Source of the DNA: Massilia cavernae
GTDB lineage: Bacteria > Pseudomonadota > Gammaproteobacteria > Burkholderiales > Burkholderiaceae_D
DNA length: 64,000 nucleotides
Direction: 5' to 3'
NCBI RefSeq assembly: GCF_003590855.1
Contig: NZ_QYUP01000122.1
Location: 20,479-84,478 of the forward strand
The notes under the pieces: model-generated
Told to the model about the DNA's origin: nothing
Database searches by the model: none
The model's input: only the letters and a program-made list of their open reading frames with translations
Made by a program: the position numbers and the translations under genes
Shown: in pieces, positions 29,043 through 40,392 of the stretch
How positions within the stretch are numbered: the stretch's first letter is position 1
How the letters are laid out: every line of letters starts with the position of its first letter

Positions 29043-30602
29043 GTGAATCGAACTGGATGGATAGCACTGGCATCCGCACTGGGAGGTGCTGCGATCGGCG
29101 CGCCTGTCATCGCGGCTTTGCATTTTTCGGGCAGGCAAAGCCTCAACAAGGAAATGGACAGCGCGCTGTCGATCGCTGACGAGGTGATCCGCCGGACCAA
29201 CGAAGTCAGCCATCAATCCGTTTCCGCCATCAACAAGCTGACCGCCACGCCGGCGCCGGATCCGTGCGCCGACGAGCACATCGCGCGCATGCGCGAGGTG
29301 GCAATCGGCTCCACCCACCTGCGGCTGGTCGGACGGGTCGAGGGCACCGGCCTGGTGTGCTCGTCGCTGGGACGGCACATGCCGCCGGTGCCGCTCGGCC
29401 CGGTTGAGTTTGTCACCGCCAAGGGGGCGCGGATCCGCACCAGCGTGGCGCTGCCGCTGGCGCCCGGCGTGCGGTTTATCGTCGCCGAGATAAGCGGCTA
29501 CGCCGCCGTGATCCACGGCAGCACGCCGATGGACGTCTTCCTTGACAACCGCGATGTCTCAATATCGCTAGTCAGCAACAACACCGGCGGCACCGTCCTG
29601 ACCCGCGGCGTCTACGCCAGCTCATGGTTCCGCGCCCTGCCCCGCGGCGGCGCTGCCAAGACTTTCGACGGCCAGTACGTCATCGGCCAGCGCCGCTCGG
29701 AAGACATCGACGTGACCGCGGTCGCCGCGATCCCGGTACGTTATCTCGACGCCCGCTCGAACGAGCTGTCCATGAAAGTGCTGCCGGTCGGGTTGCTGGC
29801 CGGCGTGTCGCTGGCGTGGGCGGTGAGCGTCCTGATCCAGCACCAGGGTTCGCTGGCCGCCATCCTGCGCACCTCGCTGAAGCGGGAAGAGTTTTTCCTG
29901 GTGTACCAGCCGGTGATCGACTTGCGCACCGGCAAGTGCATCGGCGCCGAGGCGCTGGTGCGCTGGCGCCGCGAGGATGGCAGTGTGCTGATGCCGGACG
30001 TGTTCATCCCGGTGGCGGAAAGCAGCAGGCAGATCGCCACCCTGACGGCCACGGTGATCGACCTGGTCGAGCGCGAGCTGCCGCGCCTGCTGGCGGCCTA
30101 TCCCGACCTGCTGATCGGCGTCAACCTGGGCGCGATCGACCTGCAGAACAAGCTCATCGTCGACCGTCTGGCCTTGCTGTTTTCGCGTACCGCCATCCAG
30201 CCGCACAACCTGATGCTGGAGGCGACCGAGCGCGCGCTGATCGATTTCGACCTGTCCAGCAGTGTCATCCGCGACCTGCGCGCCATGGGCCTGATGATGG
30301 CCATCGACGACTTCGGCACCGGCTACTCCAGCCTGTCCTACCTGACCCAGCTGGCGGTGGACTGCGTGAAGATCGACAAGTCCTTCGTCGACACCATCGG
30401 CTCGGAAGCGGCCACCAGCAAGGTGGTGTACTACATTATCGAGATGGGCAAGTCGCTCGACCTGAAGATGGTGGCCGAAGGCGTCGAGACCGAGGCACAG
30501 GCAACCTTCCTGCTGGAAAACGGGGTCCACTACGCCCAGGGCTTCCTATACGGACGCCCGATGACCGGCGCCGACCTGGACGACTACCTGGCCCGGCACT
30601 AA
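29043..30602 (+). CDS. CSS-motif EAL phosphodiesterase, copy 2
   Basis: The 519-residue protein has the same layout as copy 1: membrane helix, periplasmic CSS domain (GLVCSSLGRHMPP), second helix, EAL domain. The EAL half differs from copy 1 by only a few residues (for example LGAI versus LGAV, DCVKIDKS versus DCLKIDKS, LDDYLARH versus LEDYLARH). The periplasmic domain differs at many positions, such as HLSNRQSLDKE versus HFSGRQSLNKE. It should be catalytically active. The GTG start 29043 follows ACGAGG as in copy 1. Confidence 0.88.
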   Translation: MNRTGWIALASALGGAAIGAPVIAALHFSGRQSLNKEMDSALSIADEVIRRTNEVSHQSVSAINKLTATPAPDPCADEHIARMREVAIGSTHLRLVGRVEGTGLVCSSLGRHMPPVPLGPVEFVTAKGARIRTSVALPLAPGVRFIVAEISGYAAVIHGSTPMDVFLDNRDVSISLVSNNTGGTVLTRGVYASSWFRALPRGGAAKTFDGQYVIGQRRSEDIDVTAVAAIPVRYLDARSNELSMKVLPVGLLAGVSLAWAVSVLIQHQGSLAAILRTSLKREEFFLVYQPVIDLRTGKCIGAEALVRWRREDGSVLMPDVFIPVAESSRQIATLTATVIDLVERELPRLLAAYPDLLIGVNLGAIDLQNKLIVDRLALLFSRTAIQPHNLMLEATERALIDFDLSSSVIRDLRAMGLMMAIDDFGTGYSSLSYLTQLAVDCVKIDKSFVDTIGSEAATSKVVYYIIEMGKSLDLKMVAEGVETEAQATFLLENGVHYAQGFLYGRPMTGADLDDYLARH

Positions 30603-30653
30603 GCGGGGCGCCCGCCGCACCGTGCTGTGTTCTGCACGAACGTGCACCGCGCT

Positions 30654-30682
30654 TGCATCGGCGCCGCCGGGGTATGATAAAT
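30654..30682 (+). promoter_or_regulatory. Predicted promoter upstream of the second PAS remnant
   Basis: TTGCAT (30654-30659) and GATAAA (30677-30682) are 17 bases apart, as in the first copy at 28572. The -10 region lies in a small dyad, CCGGG-N10-CCCGG. Confidence 0.4.
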
Positions 30683-30738
30683 CCCGGCTCCCCTGCGCGC
30701 CCGCCCGGGCGGCAAGGGTGGACAGCCTGGAGGATGAA

Positions 30739-31134
30739 GTGTAGCTCTCTCCGTTGCCGATTGCGGTGTTCATCGTCGATCCCGGAGCCACGATCACGAG
30801 CTGGAACAAGGCATGTGAAAAGCCGTCCAGCCATGAGGCTGTGCTCATCGGGAAAAGCGGCAAGCGCACCCCTTTCCTGTTCACTTGCGCGCGAACCAGC
30901 CTGGGCAGCATCCCCTGCGTGTTCGGTACCGGACTCGACATCTCGGCGCGCAAGGAAGCCGAGATGGGGCTTCTGGTGCGCGAACGCGCGATCTATTCCA
31001 GCGTCAACGCCATCGTCGTCACCTGCCTGCGCGACCACGACTGCGACCAGATGCAGGGCTTCTATTTCAGCGCGGCGCTGTCGCAGGGCTCGCTCACGGA
31101 TATGGTGCAGAGCAATTTGCGCCTGCATGCCTAA
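30739..31134 (+). pseudogene. Decayed PAS-GGDEF-EAL gene, remnant 2
   Basis: The start GTG at 30739 is followed directly by TAG (30742-30744), where remnant 1 has AAG. After that the frame is open: a PAS start (PIAVFIVDPGATITSWNKAC), a PAS end with GLDISARKEAEMGLLVRERA, the start of a second PAS (IYSSVNAIVVT), and then the EAL end (CDQMQGFYFSAALSQGSLTD). The GGDEF and most of the EAL are missing, so several internal deletions occurred. Its stop overlaps the end of the convergent GH1 gene by 4 bases. Confidence 0.8.
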
Positions 31135-32336
31135 CGGCGCAGGCACATCAGGCCGCTGTTGACCTGGCCCGACCAGGTCTCGATCAGCGTGCGGTAGGCC
31201 TCGCCCACGGGCCGGATTTTCCGGTCCAGGTCGAACAGGCCGTAGCGGTTGACGTTGCCGTTGTCCCCGGTCAGCGCGGAATCCCAGTCGACCTGGTCGA
31301 CCAGGCTGTACCACGTGAATCCGACGATGGGTACGCCATCCTGCTTCAGGCGCACCACGTTGGCCCACTGTTGTTCGAGCCAGATACGCGAATCCTTTTC
31401 GTCGCGGCCGTCGGCGCGGTTATTGGTCTCGGTGTGCATCACGGGCAGGCCGTAGCGGTCGTAGTACTGCTTGGTGATGACGTAGTAGCCGAACATCTCG
31501 CAGACGAACATGTTGCCGTCCGGGTAGACGATGCGTTCGTTGGTCGCGTAGTAGTCGTTGCCCATGATCGAGAAGTCCTTGACATTCCGGTCGAGGAAGA
31601 AATGATAGTCCTCGCGTGACATGCCGTTATCCATCAGGAATTCGTACATGGTTCCGCACACGTCGTGGCCGTAGTTCAGGTCGAGCGCCAGGAAACGCAG
31701 TTCGTTCATGTGCGCCGTGAGCCGCATTGCCGCCGGTTCGGCCGCGTGGAAGTACTCGGAGGACTCGCTCTGGATGAATTTGCTGTAGGGCTGGACTTTC
31801 AGGATCGCCTCGCTGGCCAGGATGTTCGCCTTGACCAGGTGCGTGGTGGCGGTGACGAACGCCCTGTCGGAACGCAGGCATTCGTTCCACAAGCCCAGGC
31901 GCGCGGAGAAATTGGCCGCCACGTACATCTCGTTGACCGGGGTGTACAGCGTCACCCAGGGAAAGCGGCGCGCGAACGCTTCGGCGTACTCGGCGAAATA
32001 TCGGGGGAAATCGGGGTTCTGGAAGTCGCCCAGCCAGTCGGGCACGCCGAAATGGCACAGGTCCACGATTGGCGTGATGCCCAGCCGTTCGATCTCGCCG
32101 AACGCCTGGTCGGCAAAGTCCCAGTCGTACCGGCCGGGACCGAGGTGGGTGCGGTAATACGGCGGGCCGTAGCGCAGGACGCCAATGCCGAGCTGGTCGA
32201 CAAGGCCGAGGTCTTCGCGCCAGCGGGCGTAGTGGCCCGTCTTTTCCATCTCGTCCACGCGCCGGCGGCTGCCATCCGCCAGCGCGATAACGGGGTAGCT
32301 GTTCTCGATTCCGGTTGCAAAAAGAAAAGGTTGCAT
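31131..32336 (-). CDS. Glycoside hydrolase family 1-like protein, 401 aa
   Basis: The protein resembles GH1 beta-glucosidases: a barrel entry (GIENSYPVIALADGSRR), an acid/base motif TPVNEMY (family TxNEP; here Met replaces Pro) and a nucleophile-like HTETNN (family TENG). Both Glu are present, so hydrolysis is plausible, but the altered surroundings suggest a divergent substrate. ATG 32336 (MQPFLFATG) is preferred; TTG 32369 is possible. No signal peptide is seen, so it is cytoplasmic. It follows the ben operon on the same strand but with a 75-base gap and no clear pathway link. Confidence 0.78.
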   Translation of the reverse strand: MQPFLFATGIENSYPVIALADGSRRRVDEMEKTGHYARWREDLGLVDQLGIGVLRYGPPYYRTHLGPGRYDWDFADQAFGEIERLGITPIVDLCHFGVPDWLGDFQNPDFPRYFAEYAEAFARRFPWVTLYTPVNEMYVAANFSARLGLWNECLRSDRAFVTATTHLVKANILASEAILKVQPYSKFIQSESSEYFHAAEPAAMRLTAHMNELRFLALDLNYGHDVCGTMYEFLMDNGMSREDYHFFLDRNVKDFSIMGNDYYATNERIVYPDGNMFVCEMFGYYVITKQYYDRYGLPVMHTETNNRADGRDEKDSRIWLEQQWANVVRLKQDGVPIVGFTWYSLVDQVDWDSALTGDNGNVNRYGLFDLDRKIRPVGEAYRTLIETWSGQVNSGLMCLRR

Positions 32337-32411
32337 GGCGCTCGTGTCGTGCAGGATGACTTGCGACAAAGTCTATGCCTGCTGCGGCAACGGTGGCGCA
32401 CCGGATCGCTC

Positions 32412-33194
32412 TCAGGCGCCGGCGAGAAACTCCAGCACCGCCGCATTGAACTTGTCCGGCTGTTCCTGGTTCGACAAATGGGCGGCGTCGAGTTCCACGT
32501 AGCGGCAATCGGGAATGGTGTTTGCCAGGAAACGGCCGTCGGCCGGAGGCGTGGGAATGTCGCCGCTGCCTGCGATCACCAGCGTCCGCGCCCGGATGCC
32601 GGCGACTTCGCCGCGCAGGTCGTTGTCCCGCACCGCGATGCAGTTGGCGACGTACCCTGCCCTTGGCGTGGCACGCAGCATCGCCTGCAGCGCTTCAACC
32701 TGTTCCGGCTGTTCCGCGGCATATCCGGGCGTCAGCCAGCGCGACACCACGGCGGCCGCGATCGGCGCCATGCCTTCCTGCTGGACCCGCTCCGCCCGCT
32801 CGGTCCAGTTGGATGCGGGACCGATCCACGCCGCCGTATTGCTGAGCACCAGCCGGCCTACCCGCCCAGGATGGTTCAGCGCGAGCCACATTGCCGTGAT
32901 CCCGCCCATGGACAAGCCGCACAAGTGGGCGCGTTCGATGCCGAGATGGTCCAGCAGCTGTACCACATCGCCGCCGAGCTGGGCGACCGAATACGGCCCC
33001 GCGCCGGCCGTGGACCCGCCGTGGCCGCGCGTATCGTAGCGCAGCACCCTGAAGTGGGCGGCGAACGCCGCCACCTGCGGCTCCCACATGTCGAGCGTGG
33101 TGCCGAGGGAATTCGACAGCAGCAGCACCGGCGCCGTCGCCGGGCCGTCGAGCCGGAAGTGGATGCTTGCGCCGTCCAGTGTCATCTGTGGCAT
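32412..33194 (-). CDS. pcaD: 3-oxoadipate enol-lactonase
   Basis: PcaD hydrolyses 3-oxoadipate enol-lactone to 3-oxoadipate. The 260-residue alpha/beta hydrolase has RYDTRGHGGS, nucleophile elbow GLSMGG, acid in GSGDIPTPP and His in DAAHLSNQEQP. It is the last gene of the cat-ben operon, 8 bases after benD, and fills the step between CatC and PcaIJ. All steps from benzoate to 3-oxoadipate are therefore in one transcript. Confidence 0.93.
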   Translation of the reverse strand: MPQMTLDGASIHFRLDGPATAPVLLLSNSLGTTLDMWEPQVAAFAAHFRVLRYDTRGHGGSTAGAGPYSVAQLGGDVVQLLDHLGIERAHLCGLSMGGITAMWLALNHPGRVGRLVLSNTAAWIGPASNWTERAERVQQEGMAPIAAAVVSRWLTPGYAAEQPEQVEALQAMLRATPRAGYVANCIAVRDNDLRGEVAGIRARTLVIAGSGDIPTPPADGRFLANTIPDCRYVELDAAHLSNQEQPDKFNAAVLEFLAGA

Positions 33195-33202
33195 GCCTGC
33201 TC

Positions 33203-35508
<2,306 letters not shown>

Positions 35509-35512
<4 letters not shown>

Positions 35513-36867
35513 GCTTGCTTCCCTTCCTGTTCCAGTGCCTTCTTCATCACGTCGCGCCAGTAGCGGTGCTGGATCGTGTACAGGCCTTCGTCTTCGGTCT
35601 TCACGCCGCTCATCGCAGGCTTGAGGCCGATGCGCGCCGCCTCTTCGTCCGCGCCGTCGATCCAGTGGGTCGCGCCGCGGCACATGTCGTTCCATTCGAG
35701 CGCTGCGCCGGCGTAGCCTTCCTGGCAGGCGCGGAATTCTTCCAGGTCGTCGGGCGTCGCCATGCCGCTGACGTTGAAGAAGTCCTCGTACTGGCGGATC
35801 CGGCGCGAACGCGCTTCCGGCGCCTCGCCCTTGGGCGCGATGCAGTAGATGGTCACTTCGGTCTTGTTGACCGAGATCGGGCGCAGCACGCGGATCTGCG
35901 ATCCGAACTGGTCCATCAGGTAGACGTTCGGGTACAGGCACAGGTTGCGCGAGTTCTCGATCATCCAGTCGGCGGTGGCCGCGCCGAACTTGCCGGCGAA
36001 TTCCTCGCGCTTCGGATAGTTCGGCCGGTCCTGAGGATTGGCCCACTTGGTCCACAACAGCAGGTGGCCATGGTCGAAGGCATAGAAGCCGCCGCCCTGT
36101 TTGCCCCACTTGCCCGCGTCCATCGCGCGGATCTGGTCCGGCGTCGCCTCGCGCTGCTTGCGCGCATTGGTGGTGGCCGCATAGTTCCAGTGCACCGCCG
36201 AGACGTGGTAGCCGTCGGCGCCGTTCTCGGCCTGCAGCTTCCAGTTGCCCTCGAAGGTATAGGTCGATGCGCCGCGCAGCACTTCCAGGCCATCGGCCGA
36301 CTGGTCGACGATCATGTCGATGATCCGGGCGGCCTCGCCCAGGAACTCGGCCAGCGGCAGCACGTCCGGATTAACGCTGCCGAACAGGAAGCCGCGGTAG
36401 CTTTCGAAGCGCGCCACTTTCTTCAAGTCGTGCGAGCCTTCCTTGTTGAAGCACTCCGGGTAGCCTGCGTCTTCCGGGTCCTTCACCTTCAGCAGCTTGC
36501 CGCTGTTGTTGAAGGTCCAGCCGTGGAACGGGCAGGTGTAGGTCGCCTTGTTGCCGCGCTTGTGGCGGGCCAGGGTGGCGCCACGGTGGCTGCAGGCATT
36601 GATAAAGGCGTTCAGCTCGCCCTGGCGGTTGCGCGCGATGAACACCGGCTGGCGGCCGATATGGGTGGTGTAGTAGTCGTTGTTGTTCGGGACCTGGCTC
36701 TCGTGAGCCAGGTAGATCCAGTTACCCTCGAAGATATGCTTCATCTCCAGTTCGAACAGGCCTTCGTCGGTGAACGCACTGCGGTGCACGCGGTGGTCAC
36801 CCGTTTCATGGTTTTCCACCAGCAGCTTGTCGACGCTGGCGGCGTTGCCATTCTTGATCGGAATCAT
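35509..36867 (-). CDS. benA: Benzoate 1,2-dioxygenase large subunit (Rieske)
   Basis: BenA carries the Rieske 2Fe-2S cluster and the mononuclear iron that dihydroxylate benzoate. The 452-residue protein has the Rieske motifs ACSHRGATL and CPFHGWTFN, the iron-ligand segment [16 protein letters not shown], and benzoate/toluate-type sequences. ATG 36867 ([11 protein letters not shown]) has AGGAGGAG upstream. It follows catA closely (24 bases). Confidence 0.97.
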
Positions 36868-36890
36868 GCTGTCTCCTCCTTCTGGTCGTT

Positions 36891-37811
36891 TCAGGCTGCG
36901 GCGCGGATGCGGCCTACTTCGCCGCTCGGCACATTGGCGGCGTCGGCCACCAGGCGGAAATCGAAGTCGATGCTGGCGAACGGCTTGCGCACGTCGCGCT
37001 TTGCCAGTTCCTGCGCCTCGCTCACGCGCACTACGCCCGGCACCAGGCCTTCGCGGCTGGCAAAGGCAAAGTCGTCCCACAGGTATTCGTCGCCGTCGAT
37101 GTTGATCTGGGTGGTCAGGCGGCGATGGCCTTCCGCGGTGACGAAGAAGTGGATGTGGGCGGGACGCTGGCCGTGGCGGCCCAGCTTGTCGAGCAGCGCC
37201 TGGGTGGTGCCGTTCGGCGGGCAGCCATAGCCGCTCGGGACGATGCTGCGGAACTGGTAGCGGCCGTTCGCGTCGGTCACGATGGTGCGGCGCAGGTTGA
37301 AGTGCGATTGCGACTTGTCGAAGAACGAGTAGTTGCCCATCAGGTTCGCATGCCACACTTCCACCTTCGCATTCGGCAGCGGCTTGCCGTTGCCGTCATA
37401 GACGGTACCCTGCATGAACAGCACTTCGCCGTCCTTTTCCTCGGTGCCGTCGTCGAGGCGTGCGAAGCCCGTGCTGGCCGGTGCGCCGGCCACGTACAGC
37501 GGGCCCTCGATCGTGCGCGGGGTGCCGCCGGACAGCCCGGCACGGGCGTCGGCCTCGTCTGCGCGGATGTCGATGAAGCGTTCCAGTCCCAGGCCGGCGG
37601 CCAGCAGGCCCAGTTCATGGGTGGCGCCGGCTTCGGCGAAGTATTCGATACCCTTCCATACTTCGGTGGCTGTCAGGTCCAGGTCCTCGACGGCCTTGAA
37701 CAGGTCGCCCAGCAGGCGCACCACCACCTGCTGCAGGCGCGCATCGACCGGGCCCTTGGCGGTGTCGACGACGAAGTTGTTAACGAGTTGTTCGATTTCT
37801 GCGTGGTTCAT
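36891..37811 (-). CDS. catA: Catechol 1,2-dioxygenase
   Basis: CatA is the Fe(III) intradiol dioxygenase that opens catechol to cis,cis-muconate. The 306-residue protein has an N-terminal helical dimerisation domain and the catalytic core. The iron ligands fall in GPLYVAG (Tyr), [14 protein letters not shown] (Tyr) and RPAHIHFFV (two His). ATG 37811 has AAGGAG upstream. It lies between catC and benA in the operon. Confidence 0.96.
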   Translation of the reverse strand: MNHAEIEQLVNNFVVDTAKGPVDARLQQVVVRLLGDLFKAVEDLDLTATEVWKGIEYFAEAGATHELGLLAAGLGLERFIDIRADEADARAGLSGGTPRTIEGPLYVAGAPASTGFARLDDGTEEKDGEVLFMQGTVYDGNGKPLPNAKVEVWHANLMGNYSFFDKSQSHFNLRRTIVTDANGRYQFRSIVPSGYGCPPNGTTQALLDKLGRHGQRPAHIHFFVTAEGHRRLTTQINIDGDEYLWDDFAFASREGLVPGVVRVSEAQELAKRDVRKPFASIDFDFRLVADAANVPSGEVGRIRAAA

Positions 37812-37840
37812 GGTGATCTCCTTGGTTCTTGGTTTATGAA

Positions 37841-38131
37841 TCAAAAGTCGGCGTTGCGGATCGATGACGGGTGGCGCACCAGCGGTGTGACCTCAATCCG
37901 CATGTACGGGAACAGCGGAAGCGTCGACAGCAGGTCATGCAGTTCGTCGGTGCTGGCCACGTCGAACACGCTGAAGTTCGAATACTGGCCTGCGATGCGC
38001 CACAGGTGGCGCCAGGTGCCGGCCTGCTGCAGCTCGGCGGCGCGCGCCTTCTCGACGCGCTTGAGTTCCGCGGCCTGGTCGGCCGGCATGGCGTGCGGCA
38101 GTGCGACGTCCATTCGTACATGGAATAACAT
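37841..38131 (-). CDS. catC: Muconolactone delta-isomerase, 96 aa
   Basis: CatC isomerises muconolactone to 3-oxoadipate enol-lactone. The protein starts MLFHVRMDVALPHAMPADQA and has the family features KARAAELQQAGTWRHLWRIA and the catalytic-type LHDLLSTLPLFPYMRIEV. Length matches the family (about 96). It lies 21 bases after catB and 29 before catA. Confidence 0.95.
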   Translation of the reverse strand: MLFHVRMDVALPHAMPADQAAELKRVEKARAAELQQAGTWRHLWRIAGQYSNFSVFDVASTDELHDLLSTLPLFPYMRIEVTPLVRHPSSIRNADF

Positions 38132-38152
38132 GGTCTGTTTCCTTCTGTGTGA

Positions 38153-39262
38153 TTAGTGGCGGCGTACTTCAGCCAGTTTGTGCATGTCGATGTCGATGCC
38201 CAGGCCAGGGCCGGCCGGCACCTGCAGCATGAAGTCCTTGTAGGCCAGCGGCTCGCGCAGGATTTCGCGCGTCAGCAGCAAAGGGCCGAACAGTTCGGTG
38301 CCGAAGTCGAGGTTCGGGAAGGTCGAGAACAGGTGCGCCGAGGCGATGGTGCCGACCGCTCCTTCGAGCATGGTGCCGCCGTACAGCGAGATTCCCATCA
38401 GGCCGGCCACCTCGCCCACCAGCCGCGCCGGCACCAGGCCGCCCGACTGGCAGATCTTGACCGCGAAGACGTCTGCGGCGGCGGCCTGGCCCATCGCCAG
38501 CGCGTCCTGCGGGCCTTTCAGCGCCTCGTCGGCCATGACCGGCACCGCGAAGCGCTGCGCCAGGCGGCTCATCGCTTCCACCATCTCGGCGCGCACCGGC
38601 TGTTCGATCAGGTCGACGCCGCCCGCTTCCAGCGCCGCGATGCCGCGCACCGCATCGAGCTCGCTCCAGGCCATGTTGACGTCGACCCGTACGCTGACCT
38701 TGTCGCCGAGCGCCTTCTTGATGGCGAGGACGTGCGCGACGTCCTGGGCGACGCTGTTGGCGCCGATCTTGAGCTTGAAGATATTGTGGCGGCGCGCCTC
38801 GAGCATGGCTTCGGCTTCCGCGATATCCTTGGCGGTATCGCCGCTGGCCAGCGTCCAGGCCACCGGCAGCGCATCGCGCACCCGTCCGCCCAGCAGTTCC
38901 GACAGCGGGATGCCGAGGCGGCGCGCCTGGGCGTCCATCAGGGCGGTCTCGATCGCGCACTTGGCGAAGCGGTTGCCCTGGATGGTCTTGCGCACCCGCG
39001 CCATGCAGGCCGCGACCCGGCTCGCTTCCTGCCCGACCAGCAGCGGCGCGATGTGGGTGTCGATGTTGACCTTGATGCTCTCGGGGCTCTCTTCGCCGTA
39101 GCTCAGCCCCCCGATGGTGGTGGCTTCGCCCCAGCCTTCGATGCCGTCGGCGCAGCGGATGCGCACCAGCACCAGGGTCTGGGATTGCATCGTCGCCACC
39201 GACAGTTTGTGGGGGCGGATGGTCGGCACGTCGGCCAGGATAGTTTCGATTGCTTCAATCAT
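38153..39262 (-). CDS. catB: cis,cis-Muconate cycloisomerase
   Basis: CatB converts cis,cis-muconate to muconolactone using Mn2+. It is an enolase-superfamily enzyme of 369 residues. The Lys pair is in IFKLKIGAN, metal ligands are in RVDVNMAWSEL, LIEQPV and MADEAL, and KICQSGGL provides the second Lys. ATG 39262 (MIEAIETILADV) is the usual start; no strong Shine-Dalgarno is seen. It is the first gene of the operon and is divergent from the LysR gene. Confidence 0.95.
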   Translation of the reverse strand: MIEAIETILADVPTIRPHKLSVATMQSQTLVLVRIRCADGIEGWGEATTIGGLSYGEESPESIKVNIDTHIAPLLVGQEASRVAACMARVRKTIQGNRFAKCAIETALMDAQARRLGIPLSELLGGRVRDALPVAWTLASGDTAKDIAEAEAMLEARRHNIFKLKIGANSVAQDVAHVLAIKKALGDKVSVRVDVNMAWSELDAVRGIAALEAGGVDLIEQPVRAEMVEAMSRLAQRFAVPVMADEALKGPQDALAMGQAAAADVFAVKICQSGGLVPARLVGEVAGLMGISLYGGTMLEGAVGTIASAHLFSTFPNLDFGTELFGPLLLTREILREPLAYKDFMLQVPAGPGLGIDIDMHKLAEVRRH

Positions 39263-39301
39263 GATAGTCAGGTATAACCCGTTCGAATAGCTGGTATTCG
39301 C

Positions 39302-39367
39302 AGAATAGTCAGGCTCGAAACTACCGTCCAACACCGATTTAGTATCAGCCCCATACCTGAAAGGTAT
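39302..39367 (-). promoter_or_regulatory. catB promoter with CatM/BenM-type operators
   Basis: Read leftward, the first dyad is ATACC-TTTCA-GGTAT (39367-39353), a perfect ATAC-N7-GTAT. The second is ATACTAAATCGGTGT (39345-39331), centred 22 bp further on, a near match. The -35 box TTGGAC (39331-39326) overlaps the second dyad by one base, and TATTCT (39307-39302) is 18 bases away as -10. The first dyad also overlaps the start area of catR, which allows autorepression. Confidence 0.8.
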
Positions 39368-39371
39368 TCAC

Positions 39372-40286
39372 GTGGAATTGCGCCATTTGCGCTACTTCGT
39401 CGCCGTCGCCGAGGAGCGCAACTTCACCCGTGCCGCCGAGCGGCTGCACATCGCCCAGCCCCCGCTGAGCCGCCAGATCCAGCAGCTCGAGGACATCCTG
39501 GAGGTCCCGCTGTTCGTGCGCGGCTCGCGCCCGCTCGAGCTGACCGAGGCTGGCCGCTTCCTGTACGGGCACGCTCAACAGTTGCTCGCTCAAAGCAATG
39601 AAATCATCTCGATGACGCGCCGGATCGGCAAGATCACCCACAAGTTCAACATCGGTTTCGTCGGCTCGACCCTGTTCGGCCTCCTGCCCGAGGTGGTGCG
39701 CCGCTTCCGCGCGGCCCATCCGGATACCGAAGTGAACCTGCTCGAGATGACCACCATGGAGCAGATCGCGGCGCTCAAGGAAGGCATCATCGACGTCGGC
39801 ATCGGCCGCATCCGCCATGAGGATGCGAACATCCGCCGCATCGTGCTGCGCGAGGAAGCGCTGATCGCGGCGCTGCCGATGGGCCATCCGCTGGCCTTCG
39901 TCGACCGCGGCCTGTTCCTGCGCGAGCTGGTCAACGACACGCTGATCGTATTCCCCAAGGCGCCCCGCCCCAGCTATGCCGACTCGGTGCTGGCAGCCTT
40001 CCACGACCGCGGCCTCGCGCCGGTCAAGGTATACGAGGCGCGCGAACTGCAGGTGGCGCTGGGACTGGTGGCGGCGGGAATCGGCGTGTCGGTGCTGCCG
40101 CGCAGCGTGCTCGGTTTGAAGCGCAGCGACGTGGTCTACAAGCTGCTCGACGAGCCGAACCTGACTTCGCCCGTCATCATGAGCATCCGCGCGCTCGACC
40201 ACTCGGCCGCGATCCTCTCGCTGCTGCAGGTGATCTACGGCCTGTACCGCTCGGAAGGAATACCGCACGTACAGGAAACGCTGTAG
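39372..40286 (+). CDS. catR: LysR-type regulator, CatM/BenM/CatR family
   Basis: The 304-residue protein begins MELRHLRYFVAVAEERNFTR and has the winged HTH (AAERLHIAQPPLSRQIQQLE). The effector domain contains FVGSTLFGLLPEVVRRFR and GIGRIRHEDANIRRI, which match CatM/BenM/CatR. These regulators respond to cis,cis-muconate, and BenM also to benzoate. The gene is divergent from catB and upstream of pcaIJF. The operators at catB, pcaI and the ABC operon match the known ATAC-N7-GTAT consensus. Whether benzoate is also an effector cannot be told from sequence. Confidence 0.9.
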   Translation: MELRHLRYFVAVAEERNFTRAAERLHIAQPPLSRQIQQLEDILEVPLFVRGSRPLELTEAGRFLYGHAQQLLAQSNEIISMTRRIGKITHKFNIGFVGSTLFGLLPEVVRRFRAAHPDTEVNLLEMTTMEQIAALKEGIIDVGIGRIRHEDANIRRIVLREEALIAALPMGHPLAFVDRGLFLRELVNDTLIVFPKAPRPSYADSVLAAFHDRGLAPVKVYEARELQVALGLVAAGIGVSVLPRSVLGLKRSDVVYKLLDEPNLTSPVIMSIRALDHSAAILSLLQVIYGLYRSEGIPHVQETL

Positions 40287-40289
40287 GCC

Positions 40290-40358
40290 TTCATACCGCC
40301 CGGGTATGAACAAGATACTGCATCAGTATTAGACGCTGCCAAAGGCGGCGCATACCAT
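40290..40358 (+). promoter_or_regulatory. pcaIJF promoter with twin LysR operators
   Basis: The first dyad is CATACC-N5-GGTATG with further flanking symmetry (40290-40310). The second is ATACTGCATCAGTAT (40315-40329), a perfect dyad centred 22 bp downstream. The -35 box TTAGAC (40329-40334) overlaps it by one base, and TACCAT (40353-40358) at 18 bases is the likely -10. Both dyads fit ATAC-N7-GTAT. Confidence 0.85.
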
Positions 40359-40392
40359 TCCCGCATGCTTTTTACAACATGCGGAGATAGGA

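Larger units (their letters stand above)
28989..30789 (+). repeat. Tandem duplication, copy 2
   Basis: This is the second copy of the unit at 26908-28709. The EAL-coding part is almost identical between copies, while the sensor-coding part and the non-coding tail show many substitutions. Confidence 0.9.
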
